Shown here one piece after another: positions 49,145 through 57,873 of a stretch of DNA of 64,000 nucleotides. The translations under genes were made by a program, and so were the position numbers. Below the pieces are notes generated by a model. It had not been told where the DNA came from and searched no databases. It saw only the letters and a program-made list of their open reading frames with translations. Within the stretch, counting starts at the first letter, position 1. Each line of letters begins with the position of its first letter. This DNA comes from JACPUX01 sp964517465 (lineage in GTDB: Bacteria; Pseudomonadota; Gammaproteobacteria; Burkholderiales; Casimicrobiaceae), in assembly GCA_964517465.1 (NCBI GenBank), contig CAZFEK010000004.1, forward strand, positions 1 through 64,000, written 5' to 3'.

Positions 49145-49394
49145 GCTTCTCCGCCTGCAGCCGCAAATATTTGTCGTAGAGCTGCTCTTTGGTTTCGATG
49201 TGGGAGGGATTGACCGGAATACAATCCACCGGGCAGACCTCGACGCATTGCGGCGTGTCGTAGTGTCCTACGCACTCGGTGCAGCGCTTCGGATCGATTT
49301 CGTAAATCTCCTCGCCCTGGGAAATCGCGTTGTTCGGGCATTCGGGTTCGCAGACGTCGCAATTGATGCATTCGTCAGTAATGATCAGTGCCAT
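49128..49394 (-). CDS. YfhL-type 2[4Fe-4S] ferredoxin
   Basis: 88 residues with two cluster motifs: CINCDVCEPECPN and CTECVGHYDTPQCVEVCPVDCIP. The spacer with nine residues between the second pair is typical of the YfhL/Allochromatium type low-potential ferredoxins. Lies downstream of coaD, 10 bp after its stop. Confidence 0.92.
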   Translation of the reverse strand: MALIITDECINCDVCEPECPNNAISQGEEIYEIDPKRCTECVGHYDTPQCVEVCPVDCIPVNPSHIETKEQLYDKYLRLQAEKQKAGA

Positions 49395-49404
49395 TGCTTT
49401 CCTC

Positions 49405-49902
49405 TCAGGACACGCGCGGATTGAGCTGCGCGATCTTTTCCGCCAACCGAGCGTTTACGCTGGGCTGCACAAACTGTGAAACGTCGCCGCCGAACCAGGC
49501 GATTTCCCGCACCATGGTTGCAGAGATGAACATGTACTGGTCCGAAGGCGTCAAGAATATGGTTTCGACATGCGGGTGAAGATTGCGGTTCATGCCCGCC
49601 ATCTGGAACTCGTACTCGAAGTCGGACACCGCGCGCAGACCACGCAGAATTATGCTTGATCCCGTGCGCTGCAAAAATTCCATCAACAAGCCATCAAAGC
49701 CCTGAACCTCGACATTGGGAAACGCGGCCAAGGCTTCTCGGGCCAAGGCAACGCGTTCGGCGAGGTCAAAAAAAGGCTTCTTCCCTCGGCTCTCCGCCAC
49801 CCCGACGACGACGGCAGGAAAGACCTTGGCCGCGCGGCGCACCAAATCTTCGTGACCTTTGGTGAAAGGGTCGAAGGTACCGGGATAGACCACGCGCATC
49901 AT
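49405..49902 (-). CDS. coaD: Phosphopantetheine adenylyltransferase
   Basis: Fourth step of CoA synthesis. 165 residues with YPGTFDPFTKGHEDLVRRA (HxGH-type motif TKGH) and SSTxVRE-like ISATMVREIAW. Its ATG overlaps the rsmD stop by 4 bp, a common rsmD-coaD pair. Confidence 0.95.
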   Translation of the reverse strand: MMRVVYPGTFDPFTKGHEDLVRRAAKVFPAVVVGVAESRGKKPFFDLAERVALAREALAAFPNVEVQGFDGLLMEFLQRTGSSIILRGLRAVSDFEYEFQMAGMNRNLHPHVETIFLTPSDQYMFISATMVREIAWFGGDVSQFVQPSVNARLAEKIAQLNPRVS

Positions 49903-50465
49903 ATTGATCCCCTGTCGCCTGCGGCAGCGCTGTGCCGGAGCAGTTGATAGAACACTTTGCCGGCACCGCCTCGGCGCACCATCTCCCAGCCGGGAGGCGG
50001 CACCACCGGCGCCGGCGTTTCGATATAGACCCACCCTTGCGCCTCAAGCACGCTCGGCAGGGCTCGCCAGAGCTGCGGAAGCAAGTTCTCCCGAAACGGC
50101 GGGTCGAGGAACACCAGATCAAACCGCCGCTGCTCTAGGGTGACGAATTGTAGCGCATCACCCGCATGGAGTTCGAACCCGGCCGCCTGCAGGATTTTGG
50201 CATTCTCCGCCAGCGCGGCAAGAGCCCGGCGGTCCTTTTCCACGGCAACGACCAGCCGGGCGTGGCGCGAAAGTGCCTCAAAGGCAAGCGCGCCGCTGCC
50301 GGCAAACAGATCGAGGCAGCGCCAGCCACTGAGGTCTTGCCCCAGCCAATTGAACAAGGTTTCTCGCACCCGGTCAGGGGTGGGTCGGAGGTCGGGCAAA
50401 TCCGGAAAGCGCAGATAGCGCCGTCGCCACTGTCCGCCGATGATGCGGACGCGATTGGCGTTCAT
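49899..50465 (-). CDS. rsmD: 16S rRNA m2G966 methyltransferase
   Basis: 188 residues with an SAM-binding loop DLFAGSGALAFEALSR and the NPPF-like catalytic motif FLDPPF. Methylates N2 of G966 of 16S rRNA. ATG 50465 begins MNANRVRIIGGQWRRR, the family N terminus. Divergent from ftsY. Confidence 0.93.
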   Translation of the reverse strand: MNANRVRIIGGQWRRRYLRFPDLPDLRPTPDRVRETLFNWLGQDLSGWRCLDLFAGSGALAFEALSRHARLVVAVEKDRRALAALAENAKILQAAGFELHAGDALQFVTLEQRRFDLVFLDPPFRENLLPQLWRALPSVLEAQGWVYIETPAPVVPPPGWEMVRRGGAGKVFYQLLRHSAAAGDRGSI

Positions 50466-50528
50466 GGAAGGTGGGGAGAGGGCGGAAACGGGTAAAATTA
50501 TAGCTCTTTTGTTCCCGCCACCCGCGCC

Positions 50529-51485
50529 ATGCTCGACTTCCTCAAACCCTCCCGCAGCCCATCCGAAGGGTCGAGTTGGCTCGTTCGGCTGCGCGGCGGC
50601 CTCGCCAAGACGCGCGAGCGCTTGGGCCGTCGGCTCGGGCATTTGCTCAAAGGCGGCAAGCTCGATGCTGAGGACCTCGAAGCGCTCGAGGCCGAACTCC
50701 TGGCGGCCGATGTCGGCGTCGGCGCAACTCAAGAACTGCTTGGGCGATTGCAGGCGCGCTGGAAGAAATCCGGCGGCGAGGGCGATCCGTTTTCGATGCT
50801 GCGGGATGCCCTGCTGGACGTTTTGCGCCCCATAGAGGGGCCGCTGGTGGTCGGCAAAGAGCGCCCCTGGGTGATTATGCTCGCTGGCGTCAACGGCGCG
50901 GGCAAGACCACCTCCATCGGTAAATTGGCAAAACACCTGCAATCCCAGGGACTTTCCGTGCTGCTGGCGGCGGGGGACACCTTTCGGGCCGCGGCCCGCG
51001 AGCAGCTGGTCGTGTGGGGGGAGCGCAATGGCATCGCAGTCGTGGCACAGGAAGGCGGAGACCCCGCTGCGGTTATGTTCGACGCCATCACTGCCGCACG
51101 CAATCGCGGGATAGACGTAGTTTTGGCCGATACCGCGGGCCGCTTGCCGACTCAGCTCCACCTCATGGAGGAGTTGAAGAAGGTGAAGCGGGTGATCGGC
51201 AAGACCCTTCCCGGAGCGCCCCATGAAGTCTTGCTGGTGCTCGATGCCAACACGGGGCAGAACGCAGTCACGCAGGTGCAGGCTTTTGACGATGCCTTGA
51301 AGCTGACCGGCTTGGTCCTTACCAAGCTCGACGGCAGTGCAAAGGGCGGGGTGGTCGCCGCCATCGCCCGTGCCCGGCCCGTGCCTTTGCGCCTGATTGG
51401 CGTGGGCGAGGGCATCGATGATCTGCAAACCTTTCGCGTCGAGGAATTTGTCGATGCCCTGCTCGATTCCAGGTCCGGCGATTGA
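50529..51485 (+). CDS. ftsY: Signal recognition particle receptor
   Basis: SRP receptor GTPase for co-translational membrane targeting. 318 residues with only a short A domain (about 40), the N domain and the NG GTPase: GVNGAGKTTSIGKLA, DTFRAAAREQL, DTAGRLPTQ, TKLDGSAKGG. The family order ftsY-ftsE-ftsX-rpoH is preserved, though 177 bp with a repeat remnant separate ftsY from ftsE. Confidence 0.95.
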   Translation: MLDFLKPSRSPSEGSSWLVRLRGGLAKTRERLGRRLGHLLKGGKLDAEDLEALEAELLAADVGVGATQELLGRLQARWKKSGGEGDPFSMLRDALLDVLRPIEGPLVVGKERPWVIMLAGVNGAGKTTSIGKLAKHLQSQGLSVLLAAGDTFRAAAREQLVVWGERNGIAVVAQEGGDPAAVMFDAITAARNRGIDVVLADTAGRLPTQLHLMEELKKVKRVIGKTLPGAPHEVLLVLDANTGQNAVTQVQAFDDALKLTGLVLTKLDGSAKGGVVAAIARARPVPLRLIGVGEGIDDLQTFRVEEFVDALLDSRSGD

Positions 51486-51550
51486 GCGCTGCCTGAAGAC
51501 CGAAAGGTCCTTGGGCGAGACGGCCATGAAGCTGAGGCGGCGCCCTCAGC

Positions 51551-51620
51551 GTGATCTCATGGCGTACGGGCGCTGCAGGCGGTTCTTTTCCTTGGCGCAC
51601 GCCAAGGTCAGCGACGCGGC
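51551..51620. repeat. Remnant related to the MITE-like element of 1791-2029
   Basis: GTGATCTCATGGCGTACGGG followed by TTTCCTTGGCGCACGCCAAGG (split by family break) and CAGCGACG resemble the middle of the element between the E2 and E3 genes. The loop is shorter here and the terminal repeats are not visible. Confidence 0.35.
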
Positions 51621-51662
51621 CGCCTCTCTTCCAGAAGCAGGCGGCAACCCGGCTCGCCTCCA

Positions 51663-52316
51663 ATGATCGCATTCAGTGAAGTCAGCAAGCGCTATCCGGG
51701 CGGACACGAAGCGCTGAAAGGTGTCAGCCTCAACATTGCCGCGGGTGAGGCGATCTACCTCACCGGCCATTCTGGTGCCGGCAAGAGCACGGTCCTGAAG
51801 TTGATCGCTGGAATGGAACGCCCCAGCACGGGAACCGTCTTGGTCAATCAGCAAAACGTCGGCAGCTTGCGTGCCCGCGCGATCCCCTTTTTGCGCCGCA
51901 AGCTGGGTCTCATTCTGCCGGAGGCACAATTGCTGTTCGACCGCAGCATCCTGATGAATGTCCTGTTGCCTTTGCAGATTGCCGGATATGACCCGCAAGA
52001 AGCCCTGCGCCGCGCGCGCGCGGCCCTGGACAAGGTCGGGCTGCACGGTCGCGAGCGCGCGCTCCCGATGATGCTCTCCGGCGGCGAACAGCAACGCGTT
52101 GCCATCGCCCGGGCGGTGGTGGCCAGGCCTTCGGTGCTTCTGGCCGACGAGCCAACGGCGAACCTCGATGAAGCTCAAGCGAACGCCATCATGGAGATAT
52201 TTCGCTCCTTTCATCAGGTGGGGGTCACGCTGGTCGTCGCCACCCACGACTTGCACCTCGCCGACCGATTCCCAGCCCGGCGCATCGTCCTCGCGCAAGG
52301 CAGGATCGCGGCATGA
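51663..52316 (+). CDS. ftsE: Cell division ATP-binding protein
   Basis: ABC ATPase of the FtsEX complex controlling septal peptidoglycan hydrolysis. 217 residues: Walker A GHSGAGKST, Q-loop LPEAQLLFD, signature LSGGEQQRV, Walker B VLLADEPTANLD and His in ATHD. Overlaps ftsX by ATGA. Confidence 0.93.
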   Translation: MIAFSEVSKRYPGGHEALKGVSLNIAAGEAIYLTGHSGAGKSTVLKLIAGMERPSTGTVLVNQQNVGSLRARAIPFLRRKLGLILPEAQLLFDRSILMNVLLPLQIAGYDPQEALRRARAALDKVGLHGRERALPMMLSGGEQQRVAIARAVVARPSVLLADEPTANLDEAQANAIMEIFRSFHQVGVTLVVATHDLHLADRFPARRIVLAQGRIAA

Positions 52317-53209
52317 GACGCTGGCTCGGGCAACAACGCTTGCTGCTGGCCGATGCCGCGCGCCGGCTTTGGCGCAGCCCCCTCGCCAGTGCCCTTAATG
52401 TGATCGTGCTCGCCACCGCGATGTGTTTGCCGATCGGCGCCTACTTCTTGCTCGCCAACCTGGAGCGTTTGCTTGGGCAGGCAGGAACCGACCCGGAAAT
52501 CAACCTCATGTTGGTACCGGAAGCGAGTGCGGGCGACCGGCCCGGCATCGAGAAGGCGCTTCGGCAGCTGCCGGGCATCCAAGGGTTTCGACTGGTCACC
52601 CGCGAGCAGGCCTTGGCGGACCTGCAGCGTCGCTCCGGTTTGAGCGATCTGCTCGAAGGCCTGCCGGCCAACCCTTTGCCGGATGCTTACGTGGTTCGTC
52701 CGAGCGGAAGCGATCCGGCGGAAATTCAGCGTCTTGCGGCAGCTTTAGGCGCTTTGCCCAAAGTCGCTGCCGCCATTTACGATGCCGAATGGACCCAGCG
52801 CCTGCAGTCGGGGATGGCCGCGGGGCGATTCCTGGTGCTCGCCTTGGGGATCATGTTGGCGGTCACCATGCTCGCAATCACCTTCAATACCATACGCATG
52901 CAAGTGCTCACCGACCGGATCGAGATGGAAGTGGCCTCCCTCCTCGGGGCAACTCCTGGCTACTTGCGCCGCCCTTTCGTCTATTTCGGCGCTCTGCAGG
53001 GCTTGCTTGCTGGGCTTGTGGCCTGGGGCATCTTGGGGCTGGGGTTTGCCTGGCTGCGGGTTCGCCTCGCCGCGCTGCTGGGCGAGTTTGCCCTCGCCGC
53101 AGACGCGGTGGTCTTGAGCCCGGCGGATGGCCTGAGCATCGTTCTGTTTTCTGCCGCCCTTGGCTGGACCGGTGCGTGGCTGTCGGCGCGCCAGTACACC
53201 GCCGCCTGA
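52313..53209 (+). CDS. ftsX: Cell division membrane protein
   Basis: 298 residues, four membrane helices (about 25-45, 170-195, 220-250, 265-290) with the periplasmic domain between the first two (IEKALRQLPGIQGFRLVTRE, and DLLEGLPANPLPDAYVV). Activates cell-wall hydrolases through FtsE ATP cycles. Confidence 0.92.
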   Translation: MRRWLGQQRLLLADAARRLWRSPLASALNVIVLATAMCLPIGAYFLLANLERLLGQAGTDPEINLMLVPEASAGDRPGIEKALRQLPGIQGFRLVTREQALADLQRRSGLSDLLEGLPANPLPDAYVVRPSGSDPAEIQRLAAALGALPKVAAAIYDAEWTQRLQSGMAAGRFLVLALGIMLAVTMLAITFNTIRMQVLTDRIEMEVASLLGATPGYLRRPFVYFGALQGLLAGLVAWGILGLGFAWLRVRLAALLGEFALAADAVVLSPADGLSIVLFSAALGWTGAWLSARQYTAA

Positions 53210-53449
53210 GGACCGGTTCGCGGCCGAGCTTGCGACCCGGACAGCTTCGTCCCCAGAATTCGGCGCCGACGGGTTCGACGATGGGCGAGGAATCCCTCGC
53301 CTGAGTTCGCAAGATATCGACCGAAGGCCCCCCGGATTGCAGCCCGACTGGTTCTGGGTCGGCCACCGATGAGCCGCCCGCTGAGTCAGTGCTCGTCCGC
53401 TGGTCAAGGCGACCGGCTTTGGAATCCGCGTGAGGAACTCCGGGCGCGA

Positions 53450-53476
53450 TTAGCACTCTCACTCCGCGAGTGCTAA
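53450..53476. promoter_or_regulatory. CIRCE operator (HrcA site) upstream of rpoH
   Basis: TTAGCACTC, nine bases, GAGTGCTAA is a perfect match to the CIRCE inverted repeat. It lies 31 bp before the rpoH ATG. TTAGCA (53450) and TAAAAT (53474) spaced 18 bp may be the promoter itself, so HrcA binding would block transcription. hrcA is not in the window. Confidence 0.9.
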
Positions 53477-53507
53477 AATGGCCTCGAGTTCATTTGGAGG
53501 GTTTGCA

Positions 53508-54362
53508 ATGTCCGCTGCGTCGCCGGTGATGTCCTTGCCCGTTCCCGCCTCTTTGGGCACGCTGGACCATTACATCAGCTACGTCAATCGCATTCCGCTT
53601 CTGACGGCCGAGCAGGAGCTTGCCCTCGGGCACAAGCTAAAAGAGCAGAACGACCTCGATTCTGCTCGCCAACTCGTCCTGTCCCATTTGCGGCTGGTGG
53701 TTGCGGTAAGTCGCAACTATCTTGGCTATGGCCTGCCGCAGGCGGACCTCATACAGGAAGGAAACATCGGGCTGATGAAGGCGGTCCGGCGTTTCGACCC
53801 GGACCGCGGAGTGCGCTTGGTTTCGTTCGCGCTGCACTGGATCAAAGCCGAGATTCACGACTACATCCTGCGCAACTGGCGCCTGGTAAAGATCGCGACG
53901 ACCAAGGCCCAACGCAAATTGTTCTTCAATCTGCGCAGCCTCAAGACCGGCAGCGGTCGCCTGAGCCCCAAAGAAACCCGCGCGATCGCCGACCAGCTCG
54001 GCGTCAAACCTGAGGAAGTGACGGAAATGGAAACCCGCCTCGGCGGGCAGGACATTGCGCTCGATCCGACCCCGGGAGAGGAAGACGAAGGGGTGGCCCC
54101 CATCCACTACCTCGCCGACCACGAGACCGAGCCGGCGCGGCAGCTCGAAAGCAAACAGAAAGAGCAAAACCAGACGCGCGGTTTGAAGGAGGCTCTGGCC
54201 GCGCTCGACGCGCGCAGCCGGCAGATCATCGAGTCTCGGTGGCTGAACGAAGACAATCCCGCAACCCTGCAAGAGCTTGCCGACCAGCACGGCGTTTCGG
54301 CCGAGCGGATTCGCCAAATCGAGCAAAAGGCCCTGAAGGCGATGCGGGCTCATTTCGCCTGA
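53508..54362 (+). CDS. rpoH: Heat-shock sigma factor sigma-32
   Basis: 284 residues. Region 2 (LVLSHLRLVVAVSRNYLGYG, LIQEGNIGLMKAVRRFDPDRGVRL...WIKAEIHDYILRNWRLVK), the RpoH box (TKAQRKLFFNLR), and region 4 HTH (LQELADQHGVSAERIRQIEQKALKAMR) are all present. GGAGG seven bases before ATG 53508 sets the start. The ATG at 53478 overlaps the CIRCE/promoter and is rejected. Follows ftsX by 298 bp. Confidence 0.95.
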   Translation: MSAASPVMSLPVPASLGTLDHYISYVNRIPLLTAEQELALGHKLKEQNDLDSARQLVLSHLRLVVAVSRNYLGYGLPQADLIQEGNIGLMKAVRRFDPDRGVRLVSFALHWIKAEIHDYILRNWRLVKIATTKAQRKLFFNLRSLKTGSGRLSPKETRAIADQLGVKPEEVTEMETRLGGQDIALDPTPGEEDEGVAPIHYLADHETEPARQLESKQKEQNQTRGLKEALAALDARSRQIIESRWLNEDNPATLQELADQHGVSAERIRQIEQKALKAMRAHFA

Positions 54363-54422
54363 ACCACTCGGGGGCCGGTGCTTCGACCGCGCCGGATGCG
54401 GTGCTTCGCGCTGGGGGTCTCG

Positions 54423-55703
54423 CTACGATCGAGAGTTGGTGTTGTCTTCGTGACGCCGGCTAAAGCGAATGCCGAGCTGCTTGAGCTTGCGATATAGGTG
54501 GGTGCGTTCCAGACCCGCCTTCTCGGCCACACGGCTCATGTTGTGCTGCTCTTTCCCCAGCAGGTGTTCGAAATAGAGCCGCTCGAAGCCTTCTCTGGCC
54601 TCACGCAAGGGCATGCCGAAAAATTCTCCTTTGAGCGAGGGCTGGTTCATCGCCGCGGTCTGATTGCCCAGCAAGCCCTGCAACTGGGCGCTGGTCCAGG
54701 CTTGCGGGGCCACCAACGAAAGATTGCGAATCGCCGCTTCGAGTTGCGCGAGATTGCCGGGCCAGCGCGCGGCGCAGAGCGCCGCTTTGACCTCGCCAGG
54801 CAACCCGCCTGCCTTACCAGCAACCCTTTGCCATAGCCGATCGACCAGTCCCGGCAAATCCTCGGCTCGCGCGCGCAGCGGTGGGAGAACGACCTGTCCC
54901 GGCAACAAGATCGGTAGTAGGCTAGGGTCGATGCGACCCTCGTTGGCTGCCTGCGCCAGGGGTTCCGCGGCAGCGCAAACCACGGAAACCTCGTGTTTGG
55001 CCGCTTTAGCCGCCAGAAAACCCAGTCCTCGCTGTTCAACCCGCGACAAGCCGAGCACATCCCGGCAAAAAATCAGACCCTCGCGCGCGTCTTCGAGAAG
55101 ACCCAGGGGATTGCTGCTCAGTCGTTGGTTCTGATCGCGATCGATCGCCACCCAAGGCGTTGCTTCCCGGTGCAGGGCACGGGCAACCCACTCGAACTCG
55201 GTGCCGGGCTCTCCGATGAGCAAGAGCGGCAGCTTGGCATCCAACACTTGCCGGACTTGGCGCGCCAACTCCCGGATGACGGCGCTGCTGCCGAGTTCAG
55301 AAAGATCCACCTCCCGGGTTTCACCCAAGGTGCCGAGTTTCAGGGCCCTTTGCACCGTCGAGAGGAGTTTCTGCAATCCGACCGGTTTCTCGAGAAAATC
55401 CACCGCGCCGATCCGGGTTGCCTCCACGGCCGTTTCAATCGTGCCGTGACCCGACATCATCACCACCGGCATAGTCAACTGGCCGCTAGCGGCCCACTCG
55501 CGCAACAAGCTGACTCCGTCGGTATCTGGCATCCAGATGTCCAGCAAGACCAATGAAGGCTGAGTTTCATTGCGCAAAAGGCGCGCTTGTTGCGCGTTCT
55601 CGGCGCAGCGGACGCCATAACCTTCGTCTTCGAGGATCTCGGTGAGCAATTCGCGTATGCCCACTTCGTCGTCCACGACGAGGATGTCTTTGGTACGATT
55701 CAT
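54423..55703 (-). CDS. ntrX: NtrX-type response regulator with degenerate AAA+ domain
   Basis: 426 residues. The receiver domain is intact (VVDDE, phosphoacceptor D in LVLLDIWMPDTDG, MMSGHG, K in FLEKP). The sigma-54 activator domain is degenerate: the Walker A loop reads GEPGTEFEW, without the GKE lysine, and there is no GAFTGA loop. The C-terminal Fis-type HTH (MSRVAEKAGLERTHLYRKLKQLGI) is kept. It probably binds DNA without activating sigma-54. Overlaps ntrY by 4 bp. Confidence 0.88.
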   Translation of the reverse strand: MNRTKDILVVDDEVGIRELLTEILEDEGYGVRCAENAQQARLLRNETQPSLVLLDIWMPDTDGVSLLREWAASGQLTMPVVMMSGHGTIETAVEATRIGAVDFLEKPVGLQKLLSTVQRALKLGTLGETREVDLSELGSSAVIRELARQVRQVLDAKLPLLLIGEPGTEFEWVARALHREATPWVAIDRDQNQRLSSNPLGLLEDAREGLIFCRDVLGLSRVEQRGLGFLAAKAAKHEVSVVCAAAEPLAQAANEGRIDPSLLPILLPGQVVLPPLRARAEDLPGLVDRLWQRVAGKAGGLPGEVKAALCAARWPGNLAQLEAAIRNLSLVAPQAWTSAQLQGLLGNQTAAMNQPSLKGEFFGMPLREAREGFERLYFEHLLGKEQHNMSRVAEKAGLERTHLYRKLKQLGIRFSRRHEDNTNSRS

Positions 55704-57862
55704 GACGGTTTGTGTGGCTCGAAAGCGGGAAATTGCATCACGATGCGCGCCCCCTGCGGCCGCCGATTTTCGATCTGGATGCGGCCGCGATGTTCTTCGA
55801 CGATCTTCTTGACGATGGCTAAGCCGAGCCCGGTCCCTTTGGGTTTGCTCGTTATGTAGGGTTCAAATGCGCGCTGCAGGATGTCCTCCGGGAAACCTCC
55901 GCCTTGGTCATCGAAAATCAGACGCACCATTCCATCGCCGGTTTCGGTGGCGATTCGTATGCACGCCCCGGGCCTGTCGGCCTGCGCGTCCAAGGCATTC
56001 TGCAATAAATTGTGTATCACTTGCCGCAATCGAGTCGGCTCTCCCTGGATGATCGCTGGCCCGCCGCTCGGTGCCAGCGCAATCGACGGGCTCTGATTCT
56101 CGTACAGACCCAGCACCTCTGGCAACAACTGGTTGAGATCCACCGGCTGTTGCGCCCCGGGGCGCGACTGCCGGGCGTAAACGCCGAAGTCGTCGACCAT
56201 CTGTTTCATTGCCGCGACCTGCGTGACGATGGTCTGGGTGCCACGCGCCAGGGCCTCGGCCGGCACACCACTCAGATGCTCGGAAAGTTTCTTCTGGAGG
56301 CGTTCGGCCGAGAGCTGAATCGGGGTCAGGGGATTCTTGATTTCATGCGCGAGACGCCGGGCCACTTCGGCCCAAGCCGCATCGCGCTGCGCCTGGGCCA
56401 GATCGCTCACGTCGTCGAAGACGATGATGAAGCCGCCGTCCACTTCTCCAGGCAGGCGTGTGCCTCGCAGCAAGAGTACGCGCGTGATCTCGTTCACGGT
56501 GATCTCGGCTTGGCGCTGCCACTGTCCGTCGGGGCTCTGTGCAAATCCCTCGGTGACCAAGCGGCAGAAATCTCTCAGTTCGGGCAGGGTATCCGGCCAA
56601 TGGCCCAAGGCCTGCCCGAGCAACTCGGTTAGCGGTTGCTGCAGGATCACCGCCGCGCTGGGATTCACCGCCCGTAAAGAGAAACTTCGATCCAGCGCCA
56701 AAACGCCGGCAGTGAGATTGCGCAGCAGGCTTTGGAGATAGGCGTTGGCGGTCTCGATGTCCCGCCGGTTTTGCGCCTCGCGCAGTCTAGCCTCATCGAG
56801 CTGGGCCGTCATTTCGTTGAATGACTGGGTGAGCACCCCCAGTTCGTCCCGGCTTTGCACCTGGGGCCGCCGGCTGAAGTCCCCCTGCGCCACCGCGCGG
56901 GTCCCTTCGGCAAGCAAGGCCAGAGGCGCGCTGAAGCGCTCGGAAAAGTACACCGCCAACGCCAGCGCCGACATCAGCGCCAGAAGAAGTGTCAGCGTGA
57001 GCGTAAATCCGTAAAGCCGCTTCAGACCCTGGCGAGCAAAGGACAACTCTTGGTAGTCGCGAAAGCCGCTTTGCACGATTTCCGCGTTTTCTTGAAACTG
57101 CCTGGGAACCGGCTGCAGCACCTGCAGAATGCGCACCGGGTCCGCGGGATCAAAAGTAACCACCGGAGTGCTCACTCGCAGCACCAGTCCCAGCTCCGGG
57201 AGCGATTCGATTTCGCCGTAACTTTGCTGAAGTCTCGCGCGCCGCGCCGCTTCCGGTGGCGGCGCCTGAGGCGCCATGGCAAGGCGCGATTCGCTTGAAA
57301 AGACCAACAGGTTCCCGCGCTGACTGTAAACCGCAGTTTCATAAAGGCCCGCCTGTTCCCTCAGGCGGTTGAGGCGGGCGGACAAATTGCCAGTCTCGTT
57401 TTCCCCCAAGGCGAGCGCCATCTGCCGCGCCCGGTTGGTGGTTTCGTTGAGCTGGTCCTGCAGGGCGCCCTGGCCCAGGGTAAGCGCCCCCTCCAGCGCT
57501 CTATCGATCCGCACGTCGAACCACGACTCGATGCTTCGGCCCAGAAATTGCACCGAAACACCGTAGACCAAAGCGCCGGGCAATACCGCGATCAGGCTGA
57601 AGAAGAACACCAGGCGCAGCATCAGGCGCGTGCCAAAGACCCCTCGCCGCCAGTTGCGCAACAGGCGAAGCAATTGGTAGCCTACGAGCGCCATGAGCGC
57701 CGCCACGATGGTGCCGTTGATCACCAGAAGCGCGTTGTAGTGCTGGGCAAAAAGGGCTGAATTCTCGCTCGCCGAAGCAAGCAAAAACAGCATGATTACG
57801 CCCAAGCCGGTGAACAACACCAAGGAGTAGCGCACCACCCGAGCCAGGTTTTGCGCGCTCAT
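55700..57862 (-). CDS. ntrY: NtrY-type sensor histidine kinase
   Basis: 720 residues: three N-terminal membrane helices (about 12-105), a periplasmic domain, a fourth helix (about 285-310), HAMP, PAS (LTAGVLALDRSFSLRAVNPS) and kinase core with H box AHEIKNPLTPIQLSAERL, N box LLQNALDAQ, G boxes DQGGGFPEDIL and GTGLGLAIVKKIVEEH. ATG 57862 was chosen because the N-terminal helix begins there. Partner NtrX is coupled by ATGA overlap. Known NtrYX systems sense redox or nitrogen. Confidence 0.92.
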   Translation of the reverse strand: MSAQNLARVVRYSLVLFTGLGVIMLFLLASASENSALFAQHYNALLVINGTIVAALMALVGYQLLRLLRNWRRGVFGTRLMLRLVFFFSLIAVLPGALVYGVSVQFLGRSIESWFDVRIDRALEGALTLGQGALQDQLNETTNRARQMALALGENETGNLSARLNRLREQAGLYETAVYSQRGNLLVFSSESRLAMAPQAPPPEAARRARLQQSYGEIESLPELGLVLRVSTPVVTFDPADPVRILQVLQPVPRQFQENAEIVQSGFRDYQELSFARQGLKRLYGFTLTLTLLLALMSALALAVYFSERFSAPLALLAEGTRAVAQGDFSRRPQVQSRDELGVLTQSFNEMTAQLDEARLREAQNRRDIETANAYLQSLLRNLTAGVLALDRSFSLRAVNPSAAVILQQPLTELLGQALGHWPDTLPELRDFCRLVTEGFAQSPDGQWQRQAEITVNEITRVLLLRGTRLPGEVDGGFIIVFDDVSDLAQAQRDAAWAEVARRLAHEIKNPLTPIQLSAERLQKKLSEHLSGVPAEALARGTQTIVTQVAAMKQMVDDFGVYARQSRPGAQQPVDLNQLLPEVLGLYENQSPSIALAPSGGPAIIQGEPTRLRQVIHNLLQNALDAQADRPGACIRIATETGDGMVRLIFDDQGGGFPEDILQRAFEPYITSKPKGTGLGLAIVKKIVEEHRGRIQIENRRPQGARIVMQFPAFEPHKPS

Positions 57863-57873
57863 CGATATCGTCC

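Noticed and set aside
51526..51666. 46-codon frame ending in an ATGA overlap with ftsE
   Set aside because: No ribosome site before its ATG and it crosses a repeat remnant. Arg-rich sequence looks random. The ATGA overlap is probably chance.
53478..53507. Upstream ATG as rpoH start
   Set aside because: It overlaps the CIRCE/-10 region and has no ribosome site. GGAGG fits ATG 53508.
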